This document shows, in pieces, positions 17,146 to 25,780 of a stretch of DNA of 64,000 nucleotides (positions are counted from its first letter, which is position 1; each line of letters opens with the position of its first letter). A program made the translations under genes and the position numbers. Source of the stretch: Gilvimarinus japonicus (GTDB lineage Bacteria > Pseudomonadota > Gammaproteobacteria > Pseudomonadales > Cellvibrionaceae); contig NZ_AP031500.1 in NCBI RefSeq assembly GCF_042847215.1, positions 3,100,001 through 3,164,000 of the forward strand. The letters are read 5' to 3'. The notes under the pieces were generated by a model. The model was not told where the DNA came from and ran no database searches. It saw nothing but the letters and a program-made list of their open reading frames with translations.

Positions 17146-19773
17146 TTAGAACTTAACGCTAGCACCCAGTGTATAGGTTGCTTCGCCTTTGAACGTCCAC
17201 GCTGGGTATGTGTCCAACAACTCAGGCTTCAGGCCTGAAGACGCAGGCGCCACCCCGTATTGCAGATCGTCCTCTTCTGTTACGTTACTAGCATCAAAGC
17301 TGAGGGTAATGATGTCAGTCGCGTACCAGTTAAAGCTAAGATCCAGCTGGCCATAAGCATCGTGCATGCGGTTACCGTAGTAGAAGGCACCATCGCGAAT
17401 CATGTACTTGGAGCGCCAGTTGTATGCAGCACGAGCTGAAAATACATCGTTCTCCCAATACACCACAGCGTTGGCATTATGCTTAGATGACTCAGTAAAG
17501 ATGCTCTGCTGATCCGCATAAACTTCTGACGGTGCTTTGGCATCGGTAAAGGTATAGTTTAAGTTAGTACCAAAGCCGTTATCGAATGCATGGTTCCATT
17601 GCAACTCAATACCGTCGATGGTGCCACCGCCGGCGTTCACTTGATCGCTTACAGTCCAGTTATCCTCACCCGTGTCTGGGCTAACCAAACCAATGCTTTG
17701 GTTCTGCTTAATATCCGAGACCACAAAGTTATTCAGATCTTTCACAAAATAAGTCGCAGAGAACAAGTTGCCATCACCGTAGTAGTACTCTAAGCCCAAA
17801 TCGGCCTGGCTAGACTTAACTGGCAACAGCCCAATCGAACCTGTCGTCAAAGTCTCATTACCTTGAACGGTGTCAGAGTAACCACTTTGGCTTGAAGAGG
17901 CGAACATGTCTTGGTAGTTTGCACGCGATATTGCCTGACCCGCCGCTAAGCGTAGTACCAACTGATCACTTAGATCAAAAGATACGTTAACGCTTGGGAG
18001 AACGTCATGGTAGGAAGCGGTATTTTCACTCAGTGTGGTGCTGTAGTACTCGTTACCAGCAAAGTCTCCCTCGGCCAGCGGGGTGCCATCAATAGCGTAG
18101 AATTTACTAGAAGCATCAGTGTGAATATAGCGCAGACCAAAATTACCTCTTACGCCTTCAGTCTCAAAGCTAAACATACCGTAAATGGCATCGTTTTGCT
18201 CATTGATGGTTGCGTAACCTGAGCGCGCTTCTTGCCAGCGATCAAGGTTTTTTCGGGTAATGGCAGCCATGGCATCGCCATCAGGCACTGGGAAGCTCGC
18301 CGCTCCGGTAAAGCCCAAATCTTCGCTGCCGCTGTACAAGCTTTCGGTAGGAACACTTACCGCGGTCGCCTTTAACACTGACTTAAAGTCTGACTTTTCA
18401 ACATCATGGTCAGTAGTGCGAACACCAAACTCGAACTTGTTAATGGCACCTAGGTCGAGATCAATTTCGACGTCAATTTGGCCATAAACTTCTTCGTCAC
18501 TGTTAGGACCTTTACCCACAGCCCAAGAAGCTGGAGCACTGGTTGCTGCCCCTCTGACCAAATCGGCAACAGTAATAACTGATTTCGGTCCACTCAGCTC
18601 AATGTGATCGCCGGTCGCATCAACATTACCAACATACTTAAACTCATTACCATCGCTATCCAATGGAACATAGCCAAAGTTAGTCGTCAGGTCGGTGCCA
18701 CCCTCAGCCTTGGTGCTGCCTACTACAGCGCTAACTCTGAAATTATCACCTTCGTAAGAGCCATCTAGGGTGAATGTGTCAGAGTCCATGGTCCCCTGAC
18801 GAGCCCAGGTTTGACCAAACTCTCTTATACCTTCACCTTCAGCAATAGTACGCTTAACACAAACATTGCTAGCGTTGTACTCGGTACAAGAGCCCGGCGC
18901 ATTGTCAAACAAGTAAAGAGAAGTCGCGGTATTATCACCCACCAACTCCAAAGACATGTAATTGAGGCCAAACTGAAGTTCATCAGTAGGTGCGAACTGT
19001 ACGGCAATATTGCTGGTAGTACGCTCACGTTGCTGAACAAAGCGTGAGGGTACAGCAGAAGCACCCCACGTCAAATCTGTCTCGTCGCCTTGACGAACAT
19101 ACTCGTTATCGCTGTAAACAATAGAACCCAAGATACCAAAGGTTTCTGAATCATTTTTCCAGCTATAAAGACCGGTAACATTAGGAGCAACCTCATCGCT
19201 AATGGTACCTACACTGCCTTTAACACCAAGAAACGTAGTGTTGGCATCCATATCCAATGGCTTGCGGGTTTTCACAATAACCGTACCACCGATGCCACCT
19301 TCGTTCAGGTTAGCCTGAGTAGACTTGTACACTTCCATGCCAGAAATCACTTCAGAAGGCATCAAAGAGTAGTTAAACGAACGGTCAATATTCACTTGGT
19401 CATACCAACCAGTGGATGCAACGTCCTGACCATTCAATTGGGTTAATGTTAATTGTGGTGCCGCACCGCGAATGGAAACCGAAGCCCCTTGACCGAAGGC
19501 GCGACCTACAGAAACCCCGGGAACACGAGCCAGAGATTCACCCAAATCGGCATCGGGAAACTTACCCACGTCTTCTGCAGAAACAGCGTCGACAACAGCT
19601 GTTGAGTTGCGCTTGATATCGACCGCATCAGTCAAAGATGCACGAATACCGGTAACAACAACCTCTTCGATCATCGGCTCTTCTTGGGCGCTTACGTAGG
19701 CAGATGCCAGTAAGCATGATGAAATGCTGGTCGCCAGCAGTGTTTTGCGAAATTTACCTTGGTTAGTTTCCAT
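17146..19773 (-). CDS. TonB-dependent receptor 2
   Basis: 875 residues. The signal peptide ends in ASAYVSAQ (nearly the same as receptor 1), followed by TonB-box-like IEEVVVTG. The plug has AVVDAVSAEDVGKFPD, SLARVPGVSV and SIRGAAPQLTLTQLNGQ; the barrel ends in YTLGASVKF with the terminal Phe. It belongs to the large Caulobacter/Xanthomonas-type carbohydrate TonB receptor group. ATG at 19773 is preceded by GAGGAG. Two LacI-type operators lie 221-232 and 385-396 bp upstream; the nearer covers the -35 box. With the hexosaminidase next door the likely ligand is a chitin-derived or GlcNAc-containing sugar (inference). It is followed by a terminator and halogenase 3. Confidence 0.9.
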   Translation of the reverse strand: METNQGKFRKTLLATSISSCLLASAYVSAQEEPMIEEVVVTGIRASLTDAVDIKRNSTAVVDAVSAEDVGKFPDADLGESLARVPGVSVGRAFGQGASVSIRGAAPQLTLTQLNGQDVASTGWYDQVNIDRSFNYSLMPSEVISGMEVYKSTQANLNEGGIGGTVIVKTRKPLDMDANTTFLGVKGSVGTISDEVAPNVTGLYSWKNDSETFGILGSIVYSDNEYVRQGDETDLTWGASAVPSRFVQQRERTTSNIAVQFAPTDELQFGLNYMSLELVGDNTATSLYLFDNAPGSCTEYNASNVCVKRTIAEGEGIREFGQTWARQGTMDSDTFTLDGSYEGDNFRVSAVVGSTKAEGGTDLTTNFGYVPLDSDGNEFKYVGNVDATGDHIELSGPKSVITVADLVRGAATSAPASWAVGKGPNSDEEVYGQIDVEIDLDLGAINKFEFGVRTTDHDVEKSDFKSVLKATAVSVPTESLYSGSEDLGFTGAASFPVPDGDAMAAITRKNLDRWQEARSGYATINEQNDAIYGMFSFETEGVRGNFGLRYIHTDASSKFYAIDGTPLAEGDFAGNEYYSTTLSENTASYHDVLPSVNVSFDLSDQLVLRLAAGQAISRANYQDMFASSSQSGYSDTVQGNETLTTGSIGLLPVKSSQADLGLEYYYGDGNLFSATYFVKDLNNFVVSDIKQNQSIGLVSPDTGEDNWTVSDQVNAGGGTIDGIELQWNHAFDNGFGTNLNYTFTDAKAPSEVYADQQSIFTESSKHNANAVVYWENDVFSARAAYNWRSKYMIRDGAFYYGNRMHDAYGQLDLSFNWYATDIITLSFDASNVTEEDDLQYGVAPASSGLKPELLDTYPAWTFKGEATYTLGASVKF

Positions 19774-19977
19774 AACTGTCTCCTCACTATCGTTGTTTTA
19801 TTTGGCAACTGTGCGCGTTATTTTTAACAGCTATACGCGTTACAGTTAGCCTGAGTCACGTCAAACGTTTTATAGGATTAACACCCCACCCACTTACCGG
19901 TACTGAAGTATCAAAAAAATGATCCCGGGACACGCTGCTTTACTTTTGTTAGACGTATTCGTCAGATCACAAGTGTA

Positions 19978-20007
19978 GTTTTACCGCCTGCAGGACAACG
20001 TTGTCAA
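19978..20007 (-). promoter_or_regulatory. sigma-70-type promoter of TonB receptor 2 overlapping the operator
   Basis: TTGACA (20002-20007), 18-bp spacer, TAAAAC (19978-19983) on the minus strand. Operator and spacer resemble the receptor 1 promoter: both read TTGACAACGTTGTCCTG, with GGCG shortly before the -10. Confidence 0.6.
19994..20005. promoter_or_regulatory. LacI-type operator, TonB receptor 2 proximal
   Basis: Perfect GACAACGTTGTC palindrome over the receptor 2 -35 box. Confidence 0.82.
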
Positions 20008-20157
20008 GAACATATTATCATCAATTATCAACCAAGGATGTTATAGTCACCCAAACAACAACCTACATTAATGATATAAATCATGGCTTTAAGGGCTTAA
20101 AAAGGCGCCAATCTAGCACCAAAATATGACTTTTAAAGGCTTTTAAAAAAATCGTTT

Positions 20158-20169
20158 GACAACGTTGTT
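20158..20169. promoter_or_regulatory. LacI-type operator, TonB receptor 2 distal
   Basis: GACAACGTTGTT, one mismatch from the consensus palindrome, 164 bp upstream of the proximal site. It could support repression by DNA looping through a tetrameric LacI-type protein (inference). Confidence 0.65.
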
Positions 20170-20197
20170 TTTAGCCACCACTTAAACCACAACATAA

Positions 20198-20230
20198 GGG
20201 CCTCGCCAGCCACCAAGCTGACGCAGGCCC
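20198..20230 (-). terminator. hairpin after the hexosaminidase gene
   Basis: GGGCCT...AGGCCC arms with further pairing inside (CAGC/GCTG), located 11 bp after the stop codon. There is no long T-run, so it is a weak terminator candidate. Confidence 0.45.
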
Positions 20231-20240
20231 TAGGCGCTAA

Positions 20241-22844
20241 TTAACAACCGGGACAGCTCACCGCGGTCGCCCGGCTAGTATAGTCCCCCGCGCGGCTACG
20301 CAGCTGAATGCCGCCCGCGCCAACACTAGGCTTGGCCCCATCAGCATAGGGAGTCCAAGAGCCATCCTCTGACGTCTTATACTCAATCGCAAGTCCCGGC
20401 CAAGCAACATTAGCGCGCAACTGGCCACCGTCAACAACTGCGCCAGGCACCGGCAAGTGCACCCCGACATTCGCGCGCGCCATGCGCGGCAGCTCTTTTA
20501 GTACGAGGGTTTGACTAAAGTCGGCAAAAGCTTGATCGCGCGCACTGAAATCAGCATTGCGCCCCTCCCAACTCGCCTTGTGCCAAGCTCGTTCGGCCAT
20601 TGCCATAACACGCGGATAAATCATCGGCTCAAGCTGTTCAGCGGTGCGAATCGTCTCGCTCCAAACGTGGCCCTGCATCCCCAAAATATTCTCGGGCTTT
20701 TCCAGCGCCGGCAACTCGCGGCCGACCAGGGCCTCGACATCGGTAATGGGGTCGCCATTGCGAGTGAAATCGGCGTTGGCATACAAGTTATCCGGCATAA
20801 AACCAAACACCTTAGCAACATCAGTAGCGCGGGCCGCCCAATAATAGCCCCGCTCCGCCGGATGCGCCTCGTAGGGATGATCAAAATACAGGTGGGTTGC
20901 CTGAGACATCACCACTTGATAATCATTGTTGGCTAAACGATAGGCTCGATCGGCAACACCCCACTCCCAAATATTGTCCCAAGCATTGGCAATGACCTGC
21001 TTATTATCCAGCTGTGAGCGATTAAAGGTATTGGTGGCATCGTACATCAGGCCGTCTTCCCACCCCTCTAAAGACAAACCTCGTGCACTCGCCAACTGAG
21101 ACACGCGACGCACAAAATAAGGCTTTAAGTCGGCGGGGCCAGACACCCCCAGCTGGTGGGCGAACAGGTCGTCACACACCGGAGACTCGGTCCAGGCGCC
21201 TTTACCGACCTCATCGCCACCCATATGAAAGATAGACAGCTTTAAGCCGGCATCGCGATACATCTGCTGCAGCTCGTACATGATTTTATCGACGAAAGTA
21301 TAGGTAGACTCGAGGCAAACATTGACCGCATTATCAGTGTAATTTTGTATCGATAAATATTTTGACGCATCCTGCGAGTCGGCTAATAAATAACGACGCG
21401 CCTCTACCTCTTTGCCCTGCTCCATTAGGTTAGCGTAACGCGCGTTCATAGAGGTAATCGCCGCGCGGGCATGGCCGGGCATATCAATTTCAGGAATGAC
21501 CTGAACATGCCTTGCCGCGGCAAATTTAAGAATCTCGACAAAGTCAGCTCGGGTAAAAAAACCATTGCCCGAGCCATCCGCATCCGAGCCCGTCCCCAGC
21601 TGAGTAAGTAAACAGTCACGCTCAGCCAAGTCAAAGCAGCGCTTGGCACCGATATCAGTCAATTCAGGCAACCCTGGGATTTCTAAACGCCAGCCCTCAT
21701 CTTCCGTCAAGTGTAGGTGCAGCTTGTTGAGCTTGTAACGTGCCATTTGCTCAATCAGACGCAAGGTTACCGCTAAACCGTGGAAATTGCGGCCCATGTC
21801 GTAATGCATACCTCGCCAATTAGCGCGCGGGGCATCAGCGATACGCACACGAGGTAACGTCAATGCCGCCTGCGCGTTAGGGTTCAGCAACGCCAGCAAA
21901 CTTTGCACACCATAAAAGGCGCCCGCATTATCACGACCATTAATGACAATACGATGTTTCTCGATGCTTAATGTGTAACTCTCTGCTCCTTCAGGCAGCG
22001 TTAATTTACGCTCATCGGGCAAACCCACCGCCAACACAATCACTGGCGTATCAGTTTCGGCTGAGCTTAGCTGTTGACTTGGGTTTGTCTTGAGCTGCAG
22101 GCCCGCAACATCCGCTAACTGCGCACTCAGGTATTGCGCCTCGCCTTTTAAGCGGCCGGCGTAAACAATGCGCCAGGACGCATCAAGCTGGGTGTCACCA
22201 CGCTGGTAATCAACTTTTACAGGGGTAGGAATAATTCGTTTCAGCGCATCAGCAGAGCTGATATTAGGCTGCGAACGCGCTTGATTGGCGCGATACCGAC
22301 TCTCGGCGGTGGCAATTGCAAACTTATCATTGGCGTTGCGCAACTGTTGCTCGGGGCGGCTTATCGGGTCGACAAAATCGCTAAACACCTCAGTGTCAGT
22401 ATTGCCAAAAACCTCAGGCTCCAAGCCTTTCACCACAACAAACGCGCGGGGCATAAAATCGCTGTAACTTACGATATGAGCCGAGGGCGTATAGTTGACC
22501 ACCAGCGTTTCGCCGGCTTTAAGACCGGCAAAGTGCTCGGTAGGATAGGCACGATGTAAGTCTCCCTGAACATGCTCGATAGCCATACCATCACCCGCCA
22601 CCGCCGTAACTTGACGGACCGAATGAAAATAAATCGACCAATCTGAGGAGCCAGCCGGTAAGCCTTGTTGCGACTGATTAATAATAATCATACGCACTTG
22701 ATGCCCGTTAGCGCCGGTATTGCTAACGACGCCAAAGCGCAGCTCGGCGCCATCGGCAAAGTTCTGTAGTGACTCTTGAGTAAAGCTAGCCGCCGCCGAG
22801 GCGGCCCCATAAAAGCACAAAAGCCCCATCAGTAAGTATTTCAT
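20241..22844 (-). CDS. GH20 beta-N-acetylhexosaminidase (chitobiase type), exported
   Basis: 867 residues with a signal peptide (MKYLLMGLLCFYGAASA). Layout: chitobiase/hexosaminidase N-terminal domain (about 20-170, with DWSIYFHSVRQV), GH20b-type alpha/beta domain (about 200-330, ITPTPVKVDY-like start), GH20 catalytic barrel (about 335-770, WRGMHYDMGRNFH, LHLHLTEDEGWR) and a C-terminal domain. The catalytic Asp-Glu pair is D544-E545 in FHMGGDEVG. GH20 enzymes cleave terminal GlcNAc from chitobiose and chitooligosaccharides, probably here in the periplasm. ATG 22844 has GAGGA at good spacing. A LacI-type operator lies 65 bp upstream, next to a TGTAAT -10. It supplies GlcNAc for nagK. Confidence 0.93.
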   Translation of the reverse strand: MKYLLMGLLCFYGAASAAASFTQESLQNFADGAELRFGVVSNTGANGHQVRMIIINQSQQGLPAGSSDWSIYFHSVRQVTAVAGDGMAIEHVQGDLHRAYPTEHFAGLKAGETLVVNYTPSAHIVSYSDFMPRAFVVVKGLEPEVFGNTDTEVFSDFVDPISRPEQQLRNANDKFAIATAESRYRANQARSQPNISSADALKRIIPTPVKVDYQRGDTQLDASWRIVYAGRLKGEAQYLSAQLADVAGLQLKTNPSQQLSSAETDTPVIVLAVGLPDERKLTLPEGAESYTLSIEKHRIVINGRDNAGAFYGVQSLLALLNPNAQAALTLPRVRIADAPRANWRGMHYDMGRNFHGLAVTLRLIEQMARYKLNKLHLHLTEDEGWRLEIPGLPELTDIGAKRCFDLAERDCLLTQLGTGSDADGSGNGFFTRADFVEILKFAAARHVQVIPEIDMPGHARAAITSMNARYANLMEQGKEVEARRYLLADSQDASKYLSIQNYTDNAVNVCLESTYTFVDKIMYELQQMYRDAGLKLSIFHMGGDEVGKGAWTESPVCDDLFAHQLGVSGPADLKPYFVRRVSQLASARGLSLEGWEDGLMYDATNTFNRSQLDNKQVIANAWDNIWEWGVADRAYRLANNDYQVVMSQATHLYFDHPYEAHPAERGYYWAARATDVAKVFGFMPDNLYANADFTRNGDPITDVEALVGRELPALEKPENILGMQGHVWSETIRTAEQLEPMIYPRVMAMAERAWHKASWEGRNADFSARDQAFADFSQTLVLKELPRMARANVGVHLPVPGAVVDGGQLRANVAWPGLAIEYKTSEDGSWTPYADGAKPSVGAGGIQLRSRAGDYTSRATAVSCPGC

Positions 22845-22908
22845 TGTTATATCCTCACCTGAATTTATCGGTATTTTTAGCCGTGGCAACGCTCAGCGCG
22901 CACAAACT

Positions 22909-22920
22909 GACAACGTTGTC
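22909..22920. promoter_or_regulatory. LacI-type operator, hexosaminidase gene
   Basis: Perfect GACAACGTTGTC palindrome beginning 3 bp downstream of a TGTAAT -10 candidate (22924-22929, minus strand), so it would cover the transcription start. Confidence 0.8.
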
Positions 22921-23079
22921 CAGATTACACCATTGGCAGCCGCTGTCCAGCACCATCACAAAAGATATTGACAGTTAAAGCTTCTTTACAGCGCCCCCTC
23001 TAAAGAATTACAGTTAAATGCCGCTAACAAGGGAAAGAGAGCCTATTAACGATAGTTCTCTGCGAGATGTGGAGCTCAA

Positions 23080-23107
23080 TTGACATGCCCCTCCACTGAC
23101 ATAACTA
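23080..23107 (+). promoter_or_regulatory. possible sigma-70 promoter of the chemoreceptor gene
   Basis: TTGACA, 16-bp spacer, TAACTA. The -35 is perfect and the -10 is poor. If used, transcription starts about 55 bp before the operator at 23166, which would then act as a roadblock. Confidence 0.3.
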
Positions 23108-23165
23108 AAAAAACAGCAGAATAGCCAGCCTCAGATCAATAAGGAATAATGCGCCAATATGGCGT

Positions 23166-23177
23166 GACAACGTTGTT
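23166..23177. promoter_or_regulatory. LacI-type operator, chemoreceptor gene
   Basis: GACAACGTTGTT, one base from the perfect palindrome, 38 bp before the chemoreceptor start codon. Its end overlaps the inverted repeat at 23175-23196. Confidence 0.7.
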
Positions 23178-23196
23178 AACTTAACGATAAGTTAAC
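23175..23196. repeat. inverted repeat in the chemoreceptor leader
   Basis: GTTAACTTA, 4-base loop ACGA, TAAGTTAAC: a perfect 9-bp inverted repeat ending 18 bp before the start codon. It could be an additional protein-binding site or an mRNA hairpin near the ribosome-binding region. Confidence 0.5.
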
Positions 23197-23214
23197 GCTA
23201 GATGCGCCTTAACA

Positions 23215-24852
23215 GTGAGCAAGCTTATGACTCTGCGATTAAAAATGTGGGTATTAACCACGCTAATATTTGCCGGCCTCGTGGTTATCGTCACAGTTGG
23301 ATTATTTACCTTACGTTACGCGACCAGCCAAGATAATGAAGCGCGCGTCGAGCAACTGCTTAACAGCACTTACGCAACCGTTACCCAGATGGAAGCGTTA
23401 GCAGCCGCCGGCACCTTGAGCGAATCGCAGGCAAAGAGTATAGCCACTCAGCTACTGCGCAATAACATTTACCACGAATCGGAATATGTGTACGTTGCCG
23501 ATGACAACCTCAATTTTGTTGCAGCCCCGCTAGACCCGCAATTACACGGTACAAGCTTCCACGAATTCAAAGACGCCAATAACAAAAGTGTCGGCGATAT
23601 TTTGCAGCGCGCCGTACAAGGGGCAAATGGCACGCTGGCGCGCTATCATTGGACACAGCGACAAGCCGACGGATCGATCGAAGACAAGCTTTCTATCGCA
23701 AAATTAAGCCCTCGCTGGGGCTGGGTGGTGGGCACGGGCATTGGCTTTAACGAAGCCAATGCCCGTTTTTGGGATAGCGCTGCCACTCAGCTGGGCATCG
23801 GATTACTGCTGGTACTGGTTATTGTTTTGCCGGTTCACTTTACCGTTAATAGCTTACAACGAGGTCTAGGGGGTGAACTAAAAGAAGTCGCGACACTTGT
23901 GCGTAAAGTGGCCAGCGGCGATTTAACCGAGAACGATCAAACCCACAGCGCGCCAGAAGACAGTATCTATGGCTCAGTGCTAAAAATGCGTCACTCGCTA
24001 CGCGAAATGATGGAGGCAATGGCGAACGCCTCCCATAGCCTAGACAACATTAGCGACGATATCGTACAAAAAGCACAAACCAGCACCGCTATGGCCGAAG
24101 AGCAAAGTATCACCACGACCAAAATTGCCGCTTCTGCCGAAGAGTTTAACCAGCAAACCCGCCACGCCATGGCGCAAGCCGAAGAGGCGCGCGCACAGAC
24201 AGAAGCAGCTTCACAAACCTCTGAGCGCGGTCGCTCGCTTATTTCCAGTGCAGTACAGCGCTTTACCGACATTGATCACGACATCAGTGTCACCCAGCAA
24301 AGTATGGACACTCTCGCCGAACGCATCGATAACATATCCAAAGTCATCTCTGTGATTAGTGCGGTGGCAGAGCAAACAAACTTATTGGCGTTAAACGCTG
24401 CCATTGAGGCGGCACGCGCCGGCGAGCAAGGCCGAGGGTTTGCGGTCGTGGCCGACGAGGTACGCCAACTGGCCTCGCGCACCAGTAATGCCACCAGCGA
24501 AATCAGCGAATCGATTAATGCGGTGCAACTAAGCTCACAGCAAAGCAAAAAGAATATGGACGCAATGGTTAACGAGATTAAAGAGGGTATTGCACAAACC
24601 ACAGAAGGCGGAAAGATTGTTCAATCAATCCGGGAGGAGACGCGCAACGTCGAGGACATTGTCTCCCACATTCGTCAAGCAATGACTGAGCATGTTGAGG
24701 CCAGCGGTCTTATTTTAGAGTATGTCAGTCAAGTCGAAGGCTCATCAGTAGGCACTAAAGACGCGGCGCAAGGCACACTTGAGGCGTCACAAAAAATTCG
24801 CGAAGCATCCCACAACCTATCTAACCTGCTAGAGCAGTTCACACTAGAATAA
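23215..24852 (+). CDS. methyl-accepting chemotaxis protein with periplasmic Cache-type sensor
   Basis: 545 residues. TM1 at about 11-34, a periplasmic single-Cache-like domain (about 38-185, with EYVYVADDNLNFVAAPLDPQ and GWVVGTGIGF), TM2 at about 192-214, HAMP (about 215-268), and a cytoplasmic signalling domain whose hairpin tip EQTNLLALNAAIEAARAGEQ is near residues 385-405. It ends in LEQFTLE, so has no CheR-tethering pentapeptide. It reports a ligand to CheA/CheW. A LacI-type operator 38 bp upstream places it in the putative GlcNAc regulon, so chemotaxis to GlcNAc or chitin products is inferred. Start is GTG 23215 or ATG 23227; neither has a strong Shine-Dalgarno. Confidence 0.88.
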   Translation: MSKLMTLRLKMWVLTTLIFAGLVVIVTVGLFTLRYATSQDNEARVEQLLNSTYATVTQMEALAAAGTLSESQAKSIATQLLRNNIYHESEYVYVADDNLNFVAAPLDPQLHGTSFHEFKDANNKSVGDILQRAVQGANGTLARYHWTQRQADGSIEDKLSIAKLSPRWGWVVGTGIGFNEANARFWDSAATQLGIGLLLVLVIVLPVHFTVNSLQRGLGGELKEVATLVRKVASGDLTENDQTHSAPEDSIYGSVLKMRHSLREMMEAMANASHSLDNISDDIVQKAQTSTAMAEEQSITTTKIAASAEEFNQQTRHAMAQAEEARAQTEAASQTSERGRSLISSAVQRFTDIDHDISVTQQSMDTLAERIDNISKVISVISAVAEQTNLLALNAAIEAARAGEQGRGFAVVADEVRQLASRTSNATSEISESINAVQLSSQQSKKNMDAMVNEIKEGIAQTTEGGKIVQSIREETRNVEDIVSHIRQAMTEHVEASGLILEYVSQVEGSSVGTKDAAQGTLEASQKIREASHNLSNLLEQFTLE

Positions 24853-24872
24853 CCCGCAAGGTTACCCTTTAA

Positions 24873-24905
24873 GGCAGCTTCGTTGGAAGCTGCCGACTGC
24901 TTTTA
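24873..24905 (+). terminator. intrinsic terminator of the chemoreceptor gene
   Basis: GGCAGCTTC, loop GTTG, GAAGCTGCC, then GACTGCTTTT; 21 bp after the stop codon. Confidence 0.75.
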
Positions 24906-24947
24906 AGAAAACGAGTACACGTTGCACACACGGTACGCCTGGCGGCA

Positions 24948-25757
24948 CTAATCCGCCTTGAGCGCAAAAAAATTAGCCAAGGCAGCGCCCGGGTCAGGCT
25001 GACGCATAAAAGCCTCGCCCACCAAAAAAGCGTTGACGTTTTGTTCGCGCATAGCCACAACATCCGTTTGAGCCAAAATACCACTCTCGGTAACCACTAA
25101 GCGATCGTCACTAATGCGCGATAACAAATCGTAGGTAGTCTGCAAACTAACATCAAAGGTATGCAAGTTGCGGTTATTAATGCCGATCAGGCGATTTGGC
25201 AAGGCCAGCGCTAACTCTAGCTCGGCGGCATCGTGCACCTCTACTAGTACATCCAAGCCAAGCCCCAGGGCAAACTCGTTTAACTCGCGTAGGCGCTCGG
25301 CACTCAGCGCTGACACAATCAACAAGACGCAGTCGGCGCCCATGGCGCGCGCCTCAAGTACTTGGTACTCATCAACGATAAAATCTTTACGAATGACCGG
25401 CAGCGATACCGCAGCCCGGGCTTGACGCAAATATTCATCACTGCCTTGAAAAAAGTCCACATCGGTTAGCACTGATAAGCAGGCCGCACCGCCTTGCTCG
25501 TAGCTGCGAGCCAAATCCGCCGGGACAAAGTCTTCACGAATCACTCCTTTACTGGGTGAAGCCTTTTTGATTTCGGCAATTACACCGGACTCACCAGCGG
25601 CCACTTTGCGCTCTAGCGCCTGAACAAAGCCCCGAACAGAACCAGCCGCTTGCGCTTGCTGTTCAAGCTGCGCAGCGCTAACGAGAGCTTTGCGCTCGGC
25701 AATTTCTTCCCACTTACGGGAGATAATCTTTTTTAATACGGTGGGCGTATCGGTCAT
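24948..25757 (-). CDS. trpC: indole-3-glycerol phosphate synthase
   Basis: 269 residues. A single-domain TrpC barrel with EIKKASPSKGVIREDF (substrate-binding Lys-Lys-Ser-Pro-Ser), AACLSVLTDVDFFQG, VIRKDFIVDEYQ, IGINNRNLHTF and VTESGI. It closes the indole ring in tryptophan synthesis. It is not fused to trpF. ATG 25757 was chosen over an in-frame TTG two codons upstream. It is last in trpG-trpD-trpC, 23 bp behind trpD. Confidence 0.96.
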   Translation of the reverse strand: MTDTPTVLKKIISRKWEEIAERKALVSAAQLEQQAQAAGSVRGFVQALERKVAAGESGVIAEIKKASPSKGVIREDFVPADLARSYEQGGAACLSVLTDVDFFQGSDEYLRQARAAVSLPVIRKDFIVDEYQVLEARAMGADCVLLIVSALSAERLRELNEFALGLGLDVLVEVHDAAELELALALPNRLIGINNRNLHTFDVSLQTTYDLLSRISDDRLVVTESGILAQTDVVAMREQNVNAFLVGEAFMRQPDPGAALANFFALKAD

Positions 25758-25780
25758 CGCCAAGGTTCCTGTCGTTAATT

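Larger units (their letters stand above)
19774..20240. other. regulatory region of TonB receptor 2
   Basis: 467 bp without a gene. It contains a long receptor leader (about 200 nt), promoter 19978-20007, operators 19994-20005 and 20158-20169, and the hairpin behind the hexosaminidase gene (20198-20230). Nothing else is recognisable. Confidence 0.6.
22845..23214. other. divergent regulatory region between hexosaminidase and chemoreceptor
   Basis: 370 bp with no gene. It contains a -10 candidate for the hexosaminidase (22924-22929), operators 22909-22920 and 23166-23177, a TTGACA-type promoter candidate for the chemoreceptor (23080-23107) and an inverted repeat (23175-23196). Confidence 0.6.
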
